From JBDUCV01 sp040003255 (lineage in GTDB: Bacteria; Actinomycetota; Actinomycetes; Mycobacteriales; Jatrophihabitantaceae), in assembly GCA_040003255.1 (NCBI GenBank), contig JBDUCV010000100.1, positions 1-5,823 of the forward strand: a stretch of DNA of 5,823 nucleotides, written 5' to 3'. The translations under genes and the position numbers were made by a program. Positions 1 to 5,643 of the stretch are shown here, one piece after another; position 1 is the stretch's first letter; each line of letters opens with the position of its first letter. Below the pieces are notes generated by a model that was not told the DNA's origin, searched no databases, and worked only from the letters and a program-made list of their open reading frames with translations.

Positions 1-198
1 CGCAACCGGTTCGTCGGACTGGTCACCCGCGTGGTCCGCGACACCGTGATGGCCCAGGTCGAGATCCAGTCGGGTCCGCATCGGCTGGTATCCTTGATGA
101 GCCGCGAGGCAGCCGACGAGCTCGGCCTGCAGCCGGGTATCACCGCCATCGCTGCGGTCAAGTCAACCAACGTCGTGGTCGAGGTGCCGGCCAGTTGA
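1..198 (+). CDS. Mop/TOBE-domain molybdate-binding protein, 5'-truncated by the window edge
   Basis: The first 65 codons form one open frame ending in TGA at 196-198. The translation starts RNRFVGLVTRVVRDTVMAQV, followed by GPHRLVSLMSREAADELGL and a C-terminal KSTNVVVEVP. This is the classic Mop (molbindin/TOBE) pattern: a small beta-barrel that binds molybdate or tungstate oxyanions, usually as an oligomer. In actinomycetes this domain is often fused behind an N-terminal MerR/excisionase-like helix-turn-helix in a protein of about 130 residues. Whether that holds here cannot be seen, because the start lies outside the window. The stop overlaps the TTG start of modA by 4 bases, so the gene belongs to the mod operon. 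It probably serves as a molybdate sensor/regulator or as a cytosolic store. Domain assignment is confident; the regulator role is inferred. Confidence 0.9.
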   Translation, partial: RNRFVGLVTRVVRDTVMAQVEIQSGPHRLVSLMSREAADELGLQPGITAIAAVKSTNVVVEVPAS

Positions 199-980
199 AG
201 CGATCACTTCCATGGCTGCTGGCCTGCGTCGTGTCGCTTGGCGCGGCATGCTCATCGGCCGCGAGTTCGACGACACGCGATGGATCCGGATCGTTGCCAA
301 GGCTGCACGGCTCGATCACGGTGTTCGCTGCCGCCTCGCTGAGCGGGTCGTTCACCACCATCGCCCGGCAGTTCGAGCAGGCACATTCCGGTGTCACGGT
401 GGTCTTCGACTTCGGTGCGAGCTCGACATTGGCGACCCAGATCGACCAAGGCGCGCCAGCGGATGTGTTCGCCTCTGCCGCCCCGAAAAACATGGACACC
501 GTGGTCATGGCGGGCAACGCATTAGCCGCGCTCACCTTCGCGGTCAATCGGCTTGAGATCGCCGTGCCACCCGCGAATCCGGCGCACATTGCCCGGCTCG
601 CCGACCTCGCCGCGCCGCGGGTGAAGGTCGCACTTTGCCAGCAGCAGGTGCCGTGCGGTGCCACCGCGCAGAGCGTATTCGACAACGCGAAGATCACCGT
701 CAAGCCCGTCACCCTCGAAGCCGACGTCAAGTCCACCCTCGCGAAGGTGACGCTGGGTGAGGTGGATGCGGCCGTCGTATACGTGACCGATGTCCAGGCT
801 GCCGGGACGAAGGTCGTGGGTATCCGGATTCCCGACGACGTCAACGCATCCACGGCATATTCGATCGCCCGGCTCACCGGCTCCGCCAACCCTGATCTGG
901 CAGCGGCGTTCGTCGGCTACGTGACCTCGCCAGCTGGCCGCAGTGTGCTATCGGCGGCCGGATTCGATACACCGAGATGA
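195..980 (+). CDS. modA: Molybdate ABC transporter substrate-binding lipoprotein ModA
   Basis: This 261-residue protein captures molybdate (probably also tungstate) outside the membrane and delivers it to ModB. Residues 1-19 form a lipoprotein signal: positively charged MKR, a hydrophobic core, then LGAAC with the lipidated Cys at 19. A Ser/Thr-rich linker follows to about residue 38. The ModA fold begins at ITVFAAASL (41-49), whose Ser48 region lines the oxyanion pocket. It continues with FDFGASSTLATQI (71-83, second ligand-binding segment), QGAPADVFASA (85-95) and AAVVYVTD (about 192-199). Length is normal for the family. The TTG at 195 is chosen because it overlaps the upstream TGA (TTGA) and gives a complete signal peptide; no other start does both. 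The lipobox has Gly rather than Leu at -3, a tolerated variant. One TTA leucine codon (522-524) stands out in an otherwise GC-rich gene. Function assignment is firm. Confidence 0.95.
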   Translation: MKRSLPWLLACVVSLGAACSSAASSTTRDGSGSLPRLHGSITVFAAASLSGSFTTIARQFEQAHSGVTVVFDFGASSTLATQIDQGAPADVFASAAPKNMDTVVMAGNALAALTFAVNRLEIAVPPANPAHIARLADLAAPRVKVALCQQQVPCGATAQSVFDNAKITVKPVTLEADVKSTLAKVTLGEVDAAVVYVTDVQAAGTKVVGIRIPDDVNASTAYSIARLTGSANPDLAAAFVGYVTSPAGRSVLSAAGFDTPR

Positions 981-990
981 ACCCGCACCC

Positions 991-1824
991 ATGACCCTCT
1001 CGTCACGAGCGCGCCGGGCACGCACCGACCAGAGCGTGAGCAGTCGGGTTCCGGCAGTGCTGGTGCCGCCGGGGCTGATCGCGTTCTTCTTCCTGTTGCT
1101 GCCGCTGCTCGGGCTGCTGATCCGCGCGCCCTGGCGCGGCTTGGCCTCGATCTATGCCGATGCCGCGGTGGCCGACGCGCTGCGGTTGTCGCTGACTACT
1201 TCGGTGCAGGCGACCGCCGCGTGTCTCTTGCTGGGCATACCGCTCGGCTGGCTGCTAGCCCGGCTGCGGGTGCCGGGCATCGGGGTCGCCCGCGCTGTCG
1301 TGATGCTGCCGCTCGTCTTGCCACCCGTCGTAGGTGGCGTCGCCTTGCTGCTCACGTTGGGCCGGAACGGGTATGTCGGGCGCTACTTGGACCAGTGGTT
1401 CGACATCCAGCTTCCCTTCACCTCGCACGGCGTGGTCATCGCTGAGGCATTCGTTGCGATGCCGTTCTTGGTCATCACCGTCGAGGGCGCGTTTCGGGCG
1501 TCGGACCGCGGCCTCGAAGAAGCGGCGGCCACGCTCGGAGCGTCGCGGTGGCGGATCTTCACCCGGGTGACGCTGCCCGCGGTGGCACCATCACTCGCCG
1601 CCGGCACCGCGCTGTGCTGGGCCCGCGCGATCGGCGAGTTCGGCGCGACGATCACCTTTGCCGGCAACCTGCCTGGACGCACCCGGACGATGCCCAGCGC
1701 GATTTATCTGGCCTTCGAGCAGGACCCCGAGGCCGCCGTCGCGCTCAGCCTCGTGCTGATGTTGGTCGCCGTGGTGGTGCTGGCTGCGTTACGCGACCGG
1801 TGGCTGCGTGCGGGCGTCGCGTGA
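991..1824 (+). CDS. modB: Molybdate ABC transporter permease ModB
   Basis: This is the membrane-spanning subunit of the molybdate importer, 277 residues from the ATG at 991. The N-terminus is basic (RARRARTDQ). Hydrophobic segments then follow at about 22-45, 65-90, 95-120, 140-160, 200-225 and 250-273, consistent with the five to six helices of this family. The cytoplasmic EAA loop that docks on ModC is clear at about 176-205 (EEAAATLGASRWRIF, then LPAVAPSLAAG). A further match is GEFGATITFAGNLPGRTRT, typical of ModB/CysT-type permeases. The start is uncertain. ATG 991 lies 10 bases after the modA stop but has only a weak upstream purine motif. GTG 1036 would give about 262 residues, close to typical ModB length, and also lacks a clear ribosome site. 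The stop overlaps the modC GTG (GTGA). Family assignment is firm. Confidence 0.93.
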   Translation: MTLSSRARRARTDQSVSSRVPAVLVPPGLIAFFFLLLPLLGLLIRAPWRGLASIYADAAVADALRLSLTTSVQATAACLLLGIPLGWLLARLRVPGIGVARAVVMLPLVLPPVVGGVALLLTLGRNGYVGRYLDQWFDIQLPFTSHGVVIAEAFVAMPFLVITVEGAFRASDRGLEEAAATLGASRWRIFTRVTLPAVAPSLAAGTALCWARAIGEFGATITFAGNLPGRTRTMPSAIYLAFEQDPEAAVALSLVLMLVAVVVLAALRDRWLRAGVA

Positions 1825-2900
1825 GCAGCGCGCTGCGGGTGAACGCCAGTGTGCGGCGGGCCGGATTCACTCTCGACGTGACCCTCGAAGCGCGCGCCGG
1901 CCAGGTACTGGCTGTGCTCGGCCCAAACGGCGCGGGCAAGTCCACCCTGCTGCGTGCAGTGGCGGGGCTTCTAGCGGTGACGTCCGGCCGAATTGTCCTC
2001 GGCCAGGAGGTGCTCGATGACGCGGCAACCGGCGAGTTCCGTGAGCCGGCGCGCCGGCGGGTCGGGGTGGTGTTCCAGGATCACCGGCTCTTTCCCAACC
2101 TGCACGTTCTCGACAATGTCGCCTTCGGTCCGCGCGCGAGTGGCGCCAGCCGCGCCGAGGCCAGGGAGCGCGCTCGGAAATGGCTCGAGTGGCTCGGCCT
2201 TGGGGCGCTCACCGGACGCAACCCGGCTGACCTGTCCGGAGGCCAGGCGCAACGGGTGGCCCTGGCTCGGGCGCTGGCGAGCGATCCGGTGCTGCTGCTT
2301 CTGGACGAGCCGCTAGCCGCGCTCGATGTGCAGACCCGCGCCGAGGTTCAGGCCGACCTCGGCGGGCACCTCGCCACGTTCGCCGGGCCCACGCTGCTCG
2401 TCACTCACGACCCGATCGAGGCCCTGCTACTGGCCGGTCGGATCGTCGTTCTCGAGAACGGGCGCATCGTCCAGGACGGCACGCCGGCTGAAATCACCCG
2501 CCAGCCGGCGACCGATTACGTCGCTCGACTGGTCGGGGTGAATCTGCACCCCGGCATCGCGGGCGCCGGCTTCGTTCGGCTCGACGTTGGTGGTGTGGTC
2601 GAGATCGCCGATCCGCGGCTGACCGGCCGGGTGCTGGTGGCCGTCCGGCCTTCGGCGATCACCATCCACAGCGCCCATCCGGGCGCGAGCAGCGCTCGGA
2701 ATTTGTGGCCGGGGCGAATCACGACCCTGTCGCCCCTGGCCGACCGCGTCCGGATCGTGGTCGACGGGACGCGCCGCGACCTCGTCGACGTGACCACCCA
2801 GGCAGTGGCCGAACTGCGACTACGTCCCGGCACCGAGGTGTGGCTCGCGGCCAAGGCGACCGACCTGTCGGTGTATCCCGACCCGCATCGCGTCAACTGA
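1821..2900 (+). CDS. modC: Molybdate ABC transporter ATP-binding protein ModC
   Basis: This is the cytoplasmic ATPase that powers ModB, 359 residues from the GTG at 1821. That GTG overlaps the modB stop by 4 bases; the frame stays open further upstream but only as a shadow of modB. All nucleotide-binding motifs are intact: Walker A GPNGAGKST (34-42), Q-loop Gln86 in VVFQDHRLFP, signature LSGGQ (138-142), Walker B LLLLDE (158-163), D-loop AALD (166-169) and switch His196 in LLVTHD. The C-terminal third (about 230-359) is the accessory TOBE/MopB region. It contains VRPSAITIH and a final strand set ending EVWLAAKATDLSVYP, which in ModC proteins binds molybdate and gives trans-inhibition. Length fits the family. 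The last 8 bases overlap the convergent cupredoxin gene. Function assignment is firm; trans-inhibition is known for related ModC proteins and inferred here. Confidence 0.95.
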   Translation: MSSALRVNASVRRAGFTLDVTLEARAGQVLAVLGPNGAGKSTLLRAVAGLLAVTSGRIVLGQEVLDDAATGEFREPARRRVGVVFQDHRLFPNLHVLDNVAFGPRASGASRAEARERARKWLEWLGLGALTGRNPADLSGGQAQRVALARALASDPVLLLLDEPLAALDVQTRAEVQADLGGHLATFAGPTLLVTHDPIEALLLAGRIVVLENGRIVQDGTPAEITRQPATDYVARLVGVNLHPGIAGAGFVRLDVGGVVEIADPRLTGRVLVAVRPSAITIHSAHPGASSARNLWPGRITTLSPLADRVRIVVDGTRRDLVDVTTQAVAELRLRPGTEVWLAAKATDLSVYPDPHRVN

Positions 2901-2911
2901 CGCCGTTGACG
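2891..2911. terminator. Inverted repeat across the convergent modC/cupredoxin stops, possible bidirectional terminator
   Basis: CGTCAAC (2891-2897) and GTTGACG (2905-2911) are perfect 7-base inverted arms around a 7-base loop. They lie exactly where the two convergent genes end and overlap. A second, mutually exclusive palindrome GCGTCA-AC-TGACGC occupies 2890-2903. There is no T-tract on either side, and the stem has only four G-C pairs, so intrinsic termination is weakly supported. It could be a U-less actinobacterial hairpin or simply coincidence within coding sequence. Confidence 0.35.
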
Positions 2912-3318
2912 GTCAGGGCGGTGCGGATTCCCGAGCCGGCCATGCCGGGCTTGCATGCGACCTGGTAGCTGCCGTTCGGCAGATCGACGACGAGGGAGCG
3001 GGTCGTGGCCGGACCCACGTCCTCGACCTCGCCCACGATCCGGTCACCCGCGGCATAGATGTAGACCTCTGTGACCTGGCTGGACGTGTTCTGCACCGAG
3101 AAAGTGTGCCGACCGGCGGGCAATGTCGTCTTCGAGATCTCGCAAGTCTTGTCGCCCGCCTTAATCGACACCGACGGCACCGACGTGCCACCGCTCGATT
3201 CGCCGTCCTTGCCGCCGGAGCTGCAACCGGCCAGCCCGGCAACGGCAGCCACCGCGGTGACGGCGACGGCGACACCCATCGGCTGGAAGGTGGATGACCT
3301 GGACGAGCGGGCACGCAT
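2893..3318 (-). CDS. Small EfeO-type cupredoxin lipoprotein lacking the M75 domain
   Basis: This 141-residue exported lipoprotein probably binds or oxidises iron (or copper) outside the membrane for the EfeU permease. It has a basic N-terminus (MRARSSR), a hydrophobic stretch 14-31 and a lipobox LAGC with the lipidated Cys at 32. A Gly/Ser-rich linker (33-49) precedes one cupredoxin domain (50-141). Cys59 (KTCEIS), Glu84 (TEVYIY) and Cys122 (VACKPGM) line up, from memory, with the three metal ligands proposed for the cupredoxin domain of E. coli EfeO. Full-length EfeO adds a large M75/imelysin domain. Here the frame stops directly after ALTVNGVS, and no remnant is visible in any frame downstream, where modC lies antisense. 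The ATG at 3318 is chosen because AGGAG sits 5 bases before it and it gives a clean signal peptide. An in-frame start at 3438 would add 40 residues overlapping efeU and bury the signal, so it is rejected. Confidence 0.85.
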   Translation of the reverse strand: MRARSSRSSTFQPMGVAVAVTAVAAVAGLAGCSSGGKDGESSGGTSVPSVSIKAGDKTCEISKTTLPAGRHTFSVQNTSSQVTEVYIYAAGDRIVGEVEDVGPATTRSLVVDLPNGSYQVACKPGMAGSGIRTALTVNGVS

Positions 3319-3323
3319 AAGGA

Positions 3324-3328
3324 CTCCT
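3324..3328 (-). promoter_or_regulatory. Ribosome binding site fixing the cupredoxin start
   Basis: On the minus strand the sequence reads AGGAG-tcctt-ATG, a near-consensus Shine-Dalgarno with a 5-base spacer before the ATG at 3318. It is the strongest such site in the window. It decides between this start and the longer in-frame alternative that begins inside efeU. Confidence 0.75.
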
Positions 3329-3331
3329 GAC

Positions 3332-3372
3332 GGGAACGAGGCGGAACTGATGGGAACGCGGGCGGAACTGAT
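3332..3372. repeat. Imperfect tandem repeat of 20/21 bases with four phased GGAAC pentamers
   Basis: Unit 1 (3332-3351) and unit 2 (3352-3372) both run GGGAACG...GCGGAACTGAT and differ by one substitution and one inserted base. Each unit holds GGAAC twice. The four pentamers begin at 3333, 3343, 3353 and 3364, spaced 10, 10 and 11 bases, close to one helical turn. The repeat fills most of the 58-base spacer between efeU and the cupredoxin gene, just upstream of the latter's ribosome site. It may be a protein-binding array, an RNA element between the two reading frames, or a simple tandem duplication. Confidence 0.8.
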
Positions 3373-3376
3373 CGGG

Positions 3377-4255
3377 TCAACCGGCCGCGCTGGCCGAGCG
3401 GACCGATGCCGGCTGGCGCGGGCCCGTGCTCGGCGCACTCGTGGCCGGCCGACGCAGGAAGAGGATCATCACCGGCACGAGGTAGGCCAGGTACGCCACG
3501 GCCTGCACGACCGAAGTCGCGGGGCTGAAGTTCAGTACGCCCTTGAGCAGGGCGCCGTACCAGCTGCCGGGCGGAATCTGCGCGCTGACGTCGAAGGCCA
3601 GGCTGTTCAGGCCCGGGATGATGCCGCCTTCCTGCAGGTCGTGGACGGCATAGCCGACCACACCGGCCGCCACCACGATCAAGCCGGCTCCGGTCCAGGC
3701 GAAGAAGGTCGCGAGGTTGAGGGTCACCGACCGCCGGTACAGCAACCAGGCCAGTACGACGGCGCTCGCCAACCCGAGCGAAAAGCCGGACACCGGAGCC
3801 GCAGTGCTCTCCGCGGCCTGTACGGCCGACCAGAAAAACAGCGCCGTCTCGAGCCCCTCACGGGCCACGGCGAGAAAGGCCGTGAGTAGCACCGCGACGC
3901 TGCCTACCGCCAGTGCGGTGTCGAGGCGTCCGCCCAATTCGGCGCGCATGTGGCGGGCGGTGCGCCGCATCCAGAAGACCATCGCGGTGACGAAGGCCAC
4001 CGCGATCAGCGACAGCACGCCACCGAAAATCTCCCGGCTCTCGAACGTCGAAAGCAGATTGGTCGAGGTATATGACAGCAGCGCGCCGAGCCCGATGCTC
4101 ACAGCCACTGCGATGCCAACTCCGGTCCAGACGACGCGGAGCCGGTCGCCGCGGCCCACTTTGACCAGGTAGGCCACCAGGATACTGACGATGAGCGACG
4201 CCTCGAGGCCCTCGCGCAATCCGATCAAATAGTTGCCGAACACTGTCACCGCCAT
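3377..4255 (-). CDS. efeU: FTR1-family iron permease EfeU
   Basis: This 292-residue inner-membrane permease imports iron and is related to yeast Ftr1p and E. coli EfeU. The two signature REXXE motifs are intact: REGLE at 14-18 in the first helix and REGLE at 132-136 in the fourth. These glutamates are known in the family to bind iron during transport. Seven hydrophobic segments are visible at about 5-31, 41-61, 76-96, 115-145, 153-171, 178-203 and 248-270, matching the family topology. The polar C-terminal tail (about 271-292, rich in Pro/Ser/Arg) has no recognisable function. The ATG at 4255 starts directly before the conserved first helix. It has no good ribosome site, and an iron box lies only 10 bases upstream, so the transcript may be nearly leaderless. 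It is first in a two-gene unit with the cupredoxin lipoprotein, and iron repression is likely. No efeB (DyP-type peroxidase) is present in the window. Confidence 0.93.
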   Translation of the reverse strand: MAVTVFGNYLIGLREGLEASLIVSILVAYLVKVGRGDRLRVVWTGVGIAVAVSIGLGALLSYTSTNLLSTFESREIFGGVLSLIAVAFVTAMVFWMRRTARHMRAELGGRLDTALAVGSVAVLLTAFLAVAREGLETALFFWSAVQAAESTAAPVSGFSLGLASAVVLAWLLYRRSVTLNLATFFAWTGAGLIVVAAGVVGYAVHDLQEGGIIPGLNSLAFDVSAQIPPGSWYGALLKGVLNFSPATSVVQAVAYLAYLVPVMILFLRRPATSAPSTGPRQPASVRSASAAG

Positions 4256-4265
4256 TCGTTCGAAG

Positions 4266-4284
4266 CCAGGTTAGCCTTACCTAA
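4266..4284. promoter_or_regulatory. IdeR/DtxR-type iron box upstream of efeU
   Basis: The 19 bases CCAGGTTAGCCTTACCTAA match the established IdeR/DtxR operator consensus TTAGGTTAGSCTAACCTAA at 16 of 19 positions. Mismatches fall at positions 1, 2 and 13. The core is a dyad centred on 4275 with 7-base arms and one mispair. It ends 10 bases before the efeU start codon, where bound Fe-IdeR would block RNA polymerase. The AT-rich block is conspicuous against its GC-rich surroundings. Repression of efeU and the cupredoxin gene in high iron is inferred. The box also lies between efeU and the divergent eis-like gene and could affect both. Confidence 0.8.
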
Positions 4285-4301
4285 CTTCCGGCGAGCGTCA
4301 A
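4268..4301 (-). promoter_or_regulatory. Candidate efeU promoter overlapping the iron box
   Basis: On the minus strand, TTGACG (4301-4296) resembles a -35 hexamer. A -10 with a 16-base spacer would be TAAGGC (4279-4274), which is poor. The better actinobacterial TANNNT match is TAACCT (4273-4268), but its spacing from the -35 is 22 bases, too long for a standard pair. With TAACCT the transcript would start about 6 bases before the ATG. Either reading puts the -10 inside the iron box. The exact start cannot be settled from sequence alone. Confidence 0.35.
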
Positions 4302-4382
4302 GTCGCTCAATCCGCTCGGCGCGCTGACTGGAAAACCCAATCCGGCTGCACCGAGCGTCCTCGGGTGGCAAGGTCATCGACC

Positions 4383-5636
4383 GTGTCGAGCATCGAGATC
4401 GTGCACCCGGTGCCAGTTGACGAAGCGTCGGCCTGGGCCGCTGCGATGGCGATGACCTTCTTGGAGGACCCGTCGCCCGACGCCCACCCCGCCAGCGACG
4501 AGGCGCGCCGGCGCGACTGGTCGGCCGACCGACGGTGGGGTGCCCGGTCGGCGGGTCGGTGGGTGGGCACGCTCGCGGCGCTCGATCGATCGGTCACAGT
4601 CCCGGGTGGCGAACTGGCCGTCGATGCGTTGAGCATGGTCACCGTCGCCGCGACTCATCGTCGGCGCGGGGTCTTGCGGTCGATGCTGACCGATTCGCTG
4701 CACGCCGCCAGGGATCGCGGTGACGCCGCCAGCGTGCTGATCGCCGCGGAGTGGCCCATATATGGCCGGTTCGGCTACTCCCCCGCTGAGACGACCGCCT
4801 GGTACGCCCTCAACCCCCGGCTGCCTGGCGCCTCGGTGGCACCCGCTGACGCCGACGCTGTCCGGCAGGCGGATGTCGTGGAAGTCGCCGGACTCGCGCC
4901 TGCCGTGTTCGCCCGCGCCCGCCAGCTTCGAGCGGGCAACATCGACCGGCCCTCGTCCTGGTGGGACCGGGTACTGGGCATGAACGGGCTGGCGGCCGAG
5001 AAGGTACAGGGCCGGGTGCCCACCTACGTGGTCCACGACGGAGCCGACGATGTCGACGGTTACTTAGCATGGGTTGGCACCCGCCCGTTCGACATCGACG
5101 GGTCGGCCGGCGCGATTGAGGTCGTCGACCTGTGCGCTGCCAGCGACCAGGCGTACCGGGGCCTATGGGTCTACCTGACCGGAATGGACTTGATCGGTGC
5201 GATCGTGATCAAGCGACGCCCAATCGACGAGCCGTTGCGCTGGCTGCTGCGCGACGGACGCTCGCTGCGGCAGACGAATGCGGCCGACGGTGTTTGGCTG
5301 CGGCTGCTCGATGTGGCGAGGGCACTATCGGCTCGGCGCTACGGCGTCGCCGATCAGCTGGTGATCGAGGTGTTGGACGACGCGCCGGGCGGGTACGCCG
5401 CCGGACGCTACCTGCTCGAGGGCGGCCCCGACGGTGCCAGCTGCGTGCCGACGTCCACGCTCGGTGGAGACTTAGCACTGGATCAACGTGTCCTGGCGAG
5501 CAGCTACTTCGGCGGCTTCAGCCTGGCTCAGCAGGCCCACCGCAATCTCGTCGACGAACACACCCCAGGCGCCACAGCGCGATTCGACGCCTTGTTCGCC
5601 ACTCGTCTCGCACCCTGGTGTGCGACAAATTTCTGA
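4383..5636 (+). CDS. Eis-family GNAT N-acetyltransferase
   Basis: This is a cytoplasmic acetyl-CoA-dependent N-acetyltransferase of the Eis (enhanced intracellular survival) family, 417 residues from GTG 4383. It has the usual layout of an N-terminal GNAT fold, a second atypical GNAT fold and a C-terminal sterol-carrier-like domain. The acetyl-CoA loop is VTVAATHRRRGVLRSML (about 86-102). AAEWPIYGRFGY (121-132) contains Tyr127, matching the catalytic Tyr126 of M. tuberculosis Eis. The protein ends in Phe (WCATNF), whose terminal carboxylate is the general base in Eis enzymes. Family members acetylate aminoglycosides at several amines, and some acetylate protein lysines; the substrate here is unknown. 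GTG 4383 is preferred because AAGG lies 9 bases upstream and it aligns the catalytic Tyr well. GTG 4365 (423 residues) is a close alternative. Two TTA leucine codons (5064, 5472) are unusual. The gene is divergent from efeU. Confidence 0.88.
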   Translation: MSSIEIVHPVPVDEASAWAAAMAMTFLEDPSPDAHPASDEARRRDWSADRRWGARSAGRWVGTLAALDRSVTVPGGELAVDALSMVTVAATHRRRGVLRSMLTDSLHAARDRGDAASVLIAAEWPIYGRFGYSPAETTAWYALNPRLPGASVAPADADAVRQADVVEVAGLAPAVFARARQLRAGNIDRPSSWWDRVLGMNGLAAEKVQGRVPTYVVHDGADDVDGYLAWVGTRPFDIDGSAGAIEVVDLCAASDQAYRGLWVYLTGMDLIGAIVIKRRPIDEPLRWLLRDGRSLRQTNAADGVWLRLLDVARALSARRYGVADQLVIEVLDDAPGGYAAGRYLLEGGPDGASCVPTSTLGGDLALDQRVLASSYFGGFSLAQQAHRNLVDEHTPGATARFDALFATRLAPWCATNF

Positions 5637-5643
5637 CCGACGT

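Noticed and set aside
158..889. Minus-strand open frame of 243 codons across modA
   Set aside because: It is fully antisense to a firmly identified gene and shows no domain or ribosome site; high GC content explains its length.
1548..1820. Upstream extension of the modC frame into modB
   Set aside because: Its translation is an out-of-frame copy of the modB 3' end with no ABC-family similarity; the GTGA overlap at 1821 gives a normal ModC N-terminus.
3319..3438. Extended N-terminus of the cupredoxin gene starting at 3438
   Set aside because: The extra 40 residues overlap efeU, are Arg/Ser-rich and place the lipoprotein signal internally, while ATG 3318 has a near-consensus ribosome site.
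3071..3889. Long plus-strand open frame of 272 codons opposite efeU and the cupredoxin gene
   Set aside because: It is antisense to two well-supported genes, has no recognisable domain, and its highly charged Arg/Gly/His-rich composition is typical of a shadow frame in GC-rich DNA.
4287..4382. Possible small RNA or riboswitch in the leader of the eis-like gene
   Set aside because: I found no convincing stem series, no conserved riboswitch core and no terminator-like hairpin in this stretch; it reads as an ordinary promoter/leader region.
522..5474. TTA leucine codons in modA (522) and the eis-like gene (5064, 5472) as a sign of bldA-style control
   Set aside because: Nothing else points to Streptomyces, and isolated TTA codons in a mycobacterium-like genome carry no known regulatory meaning.
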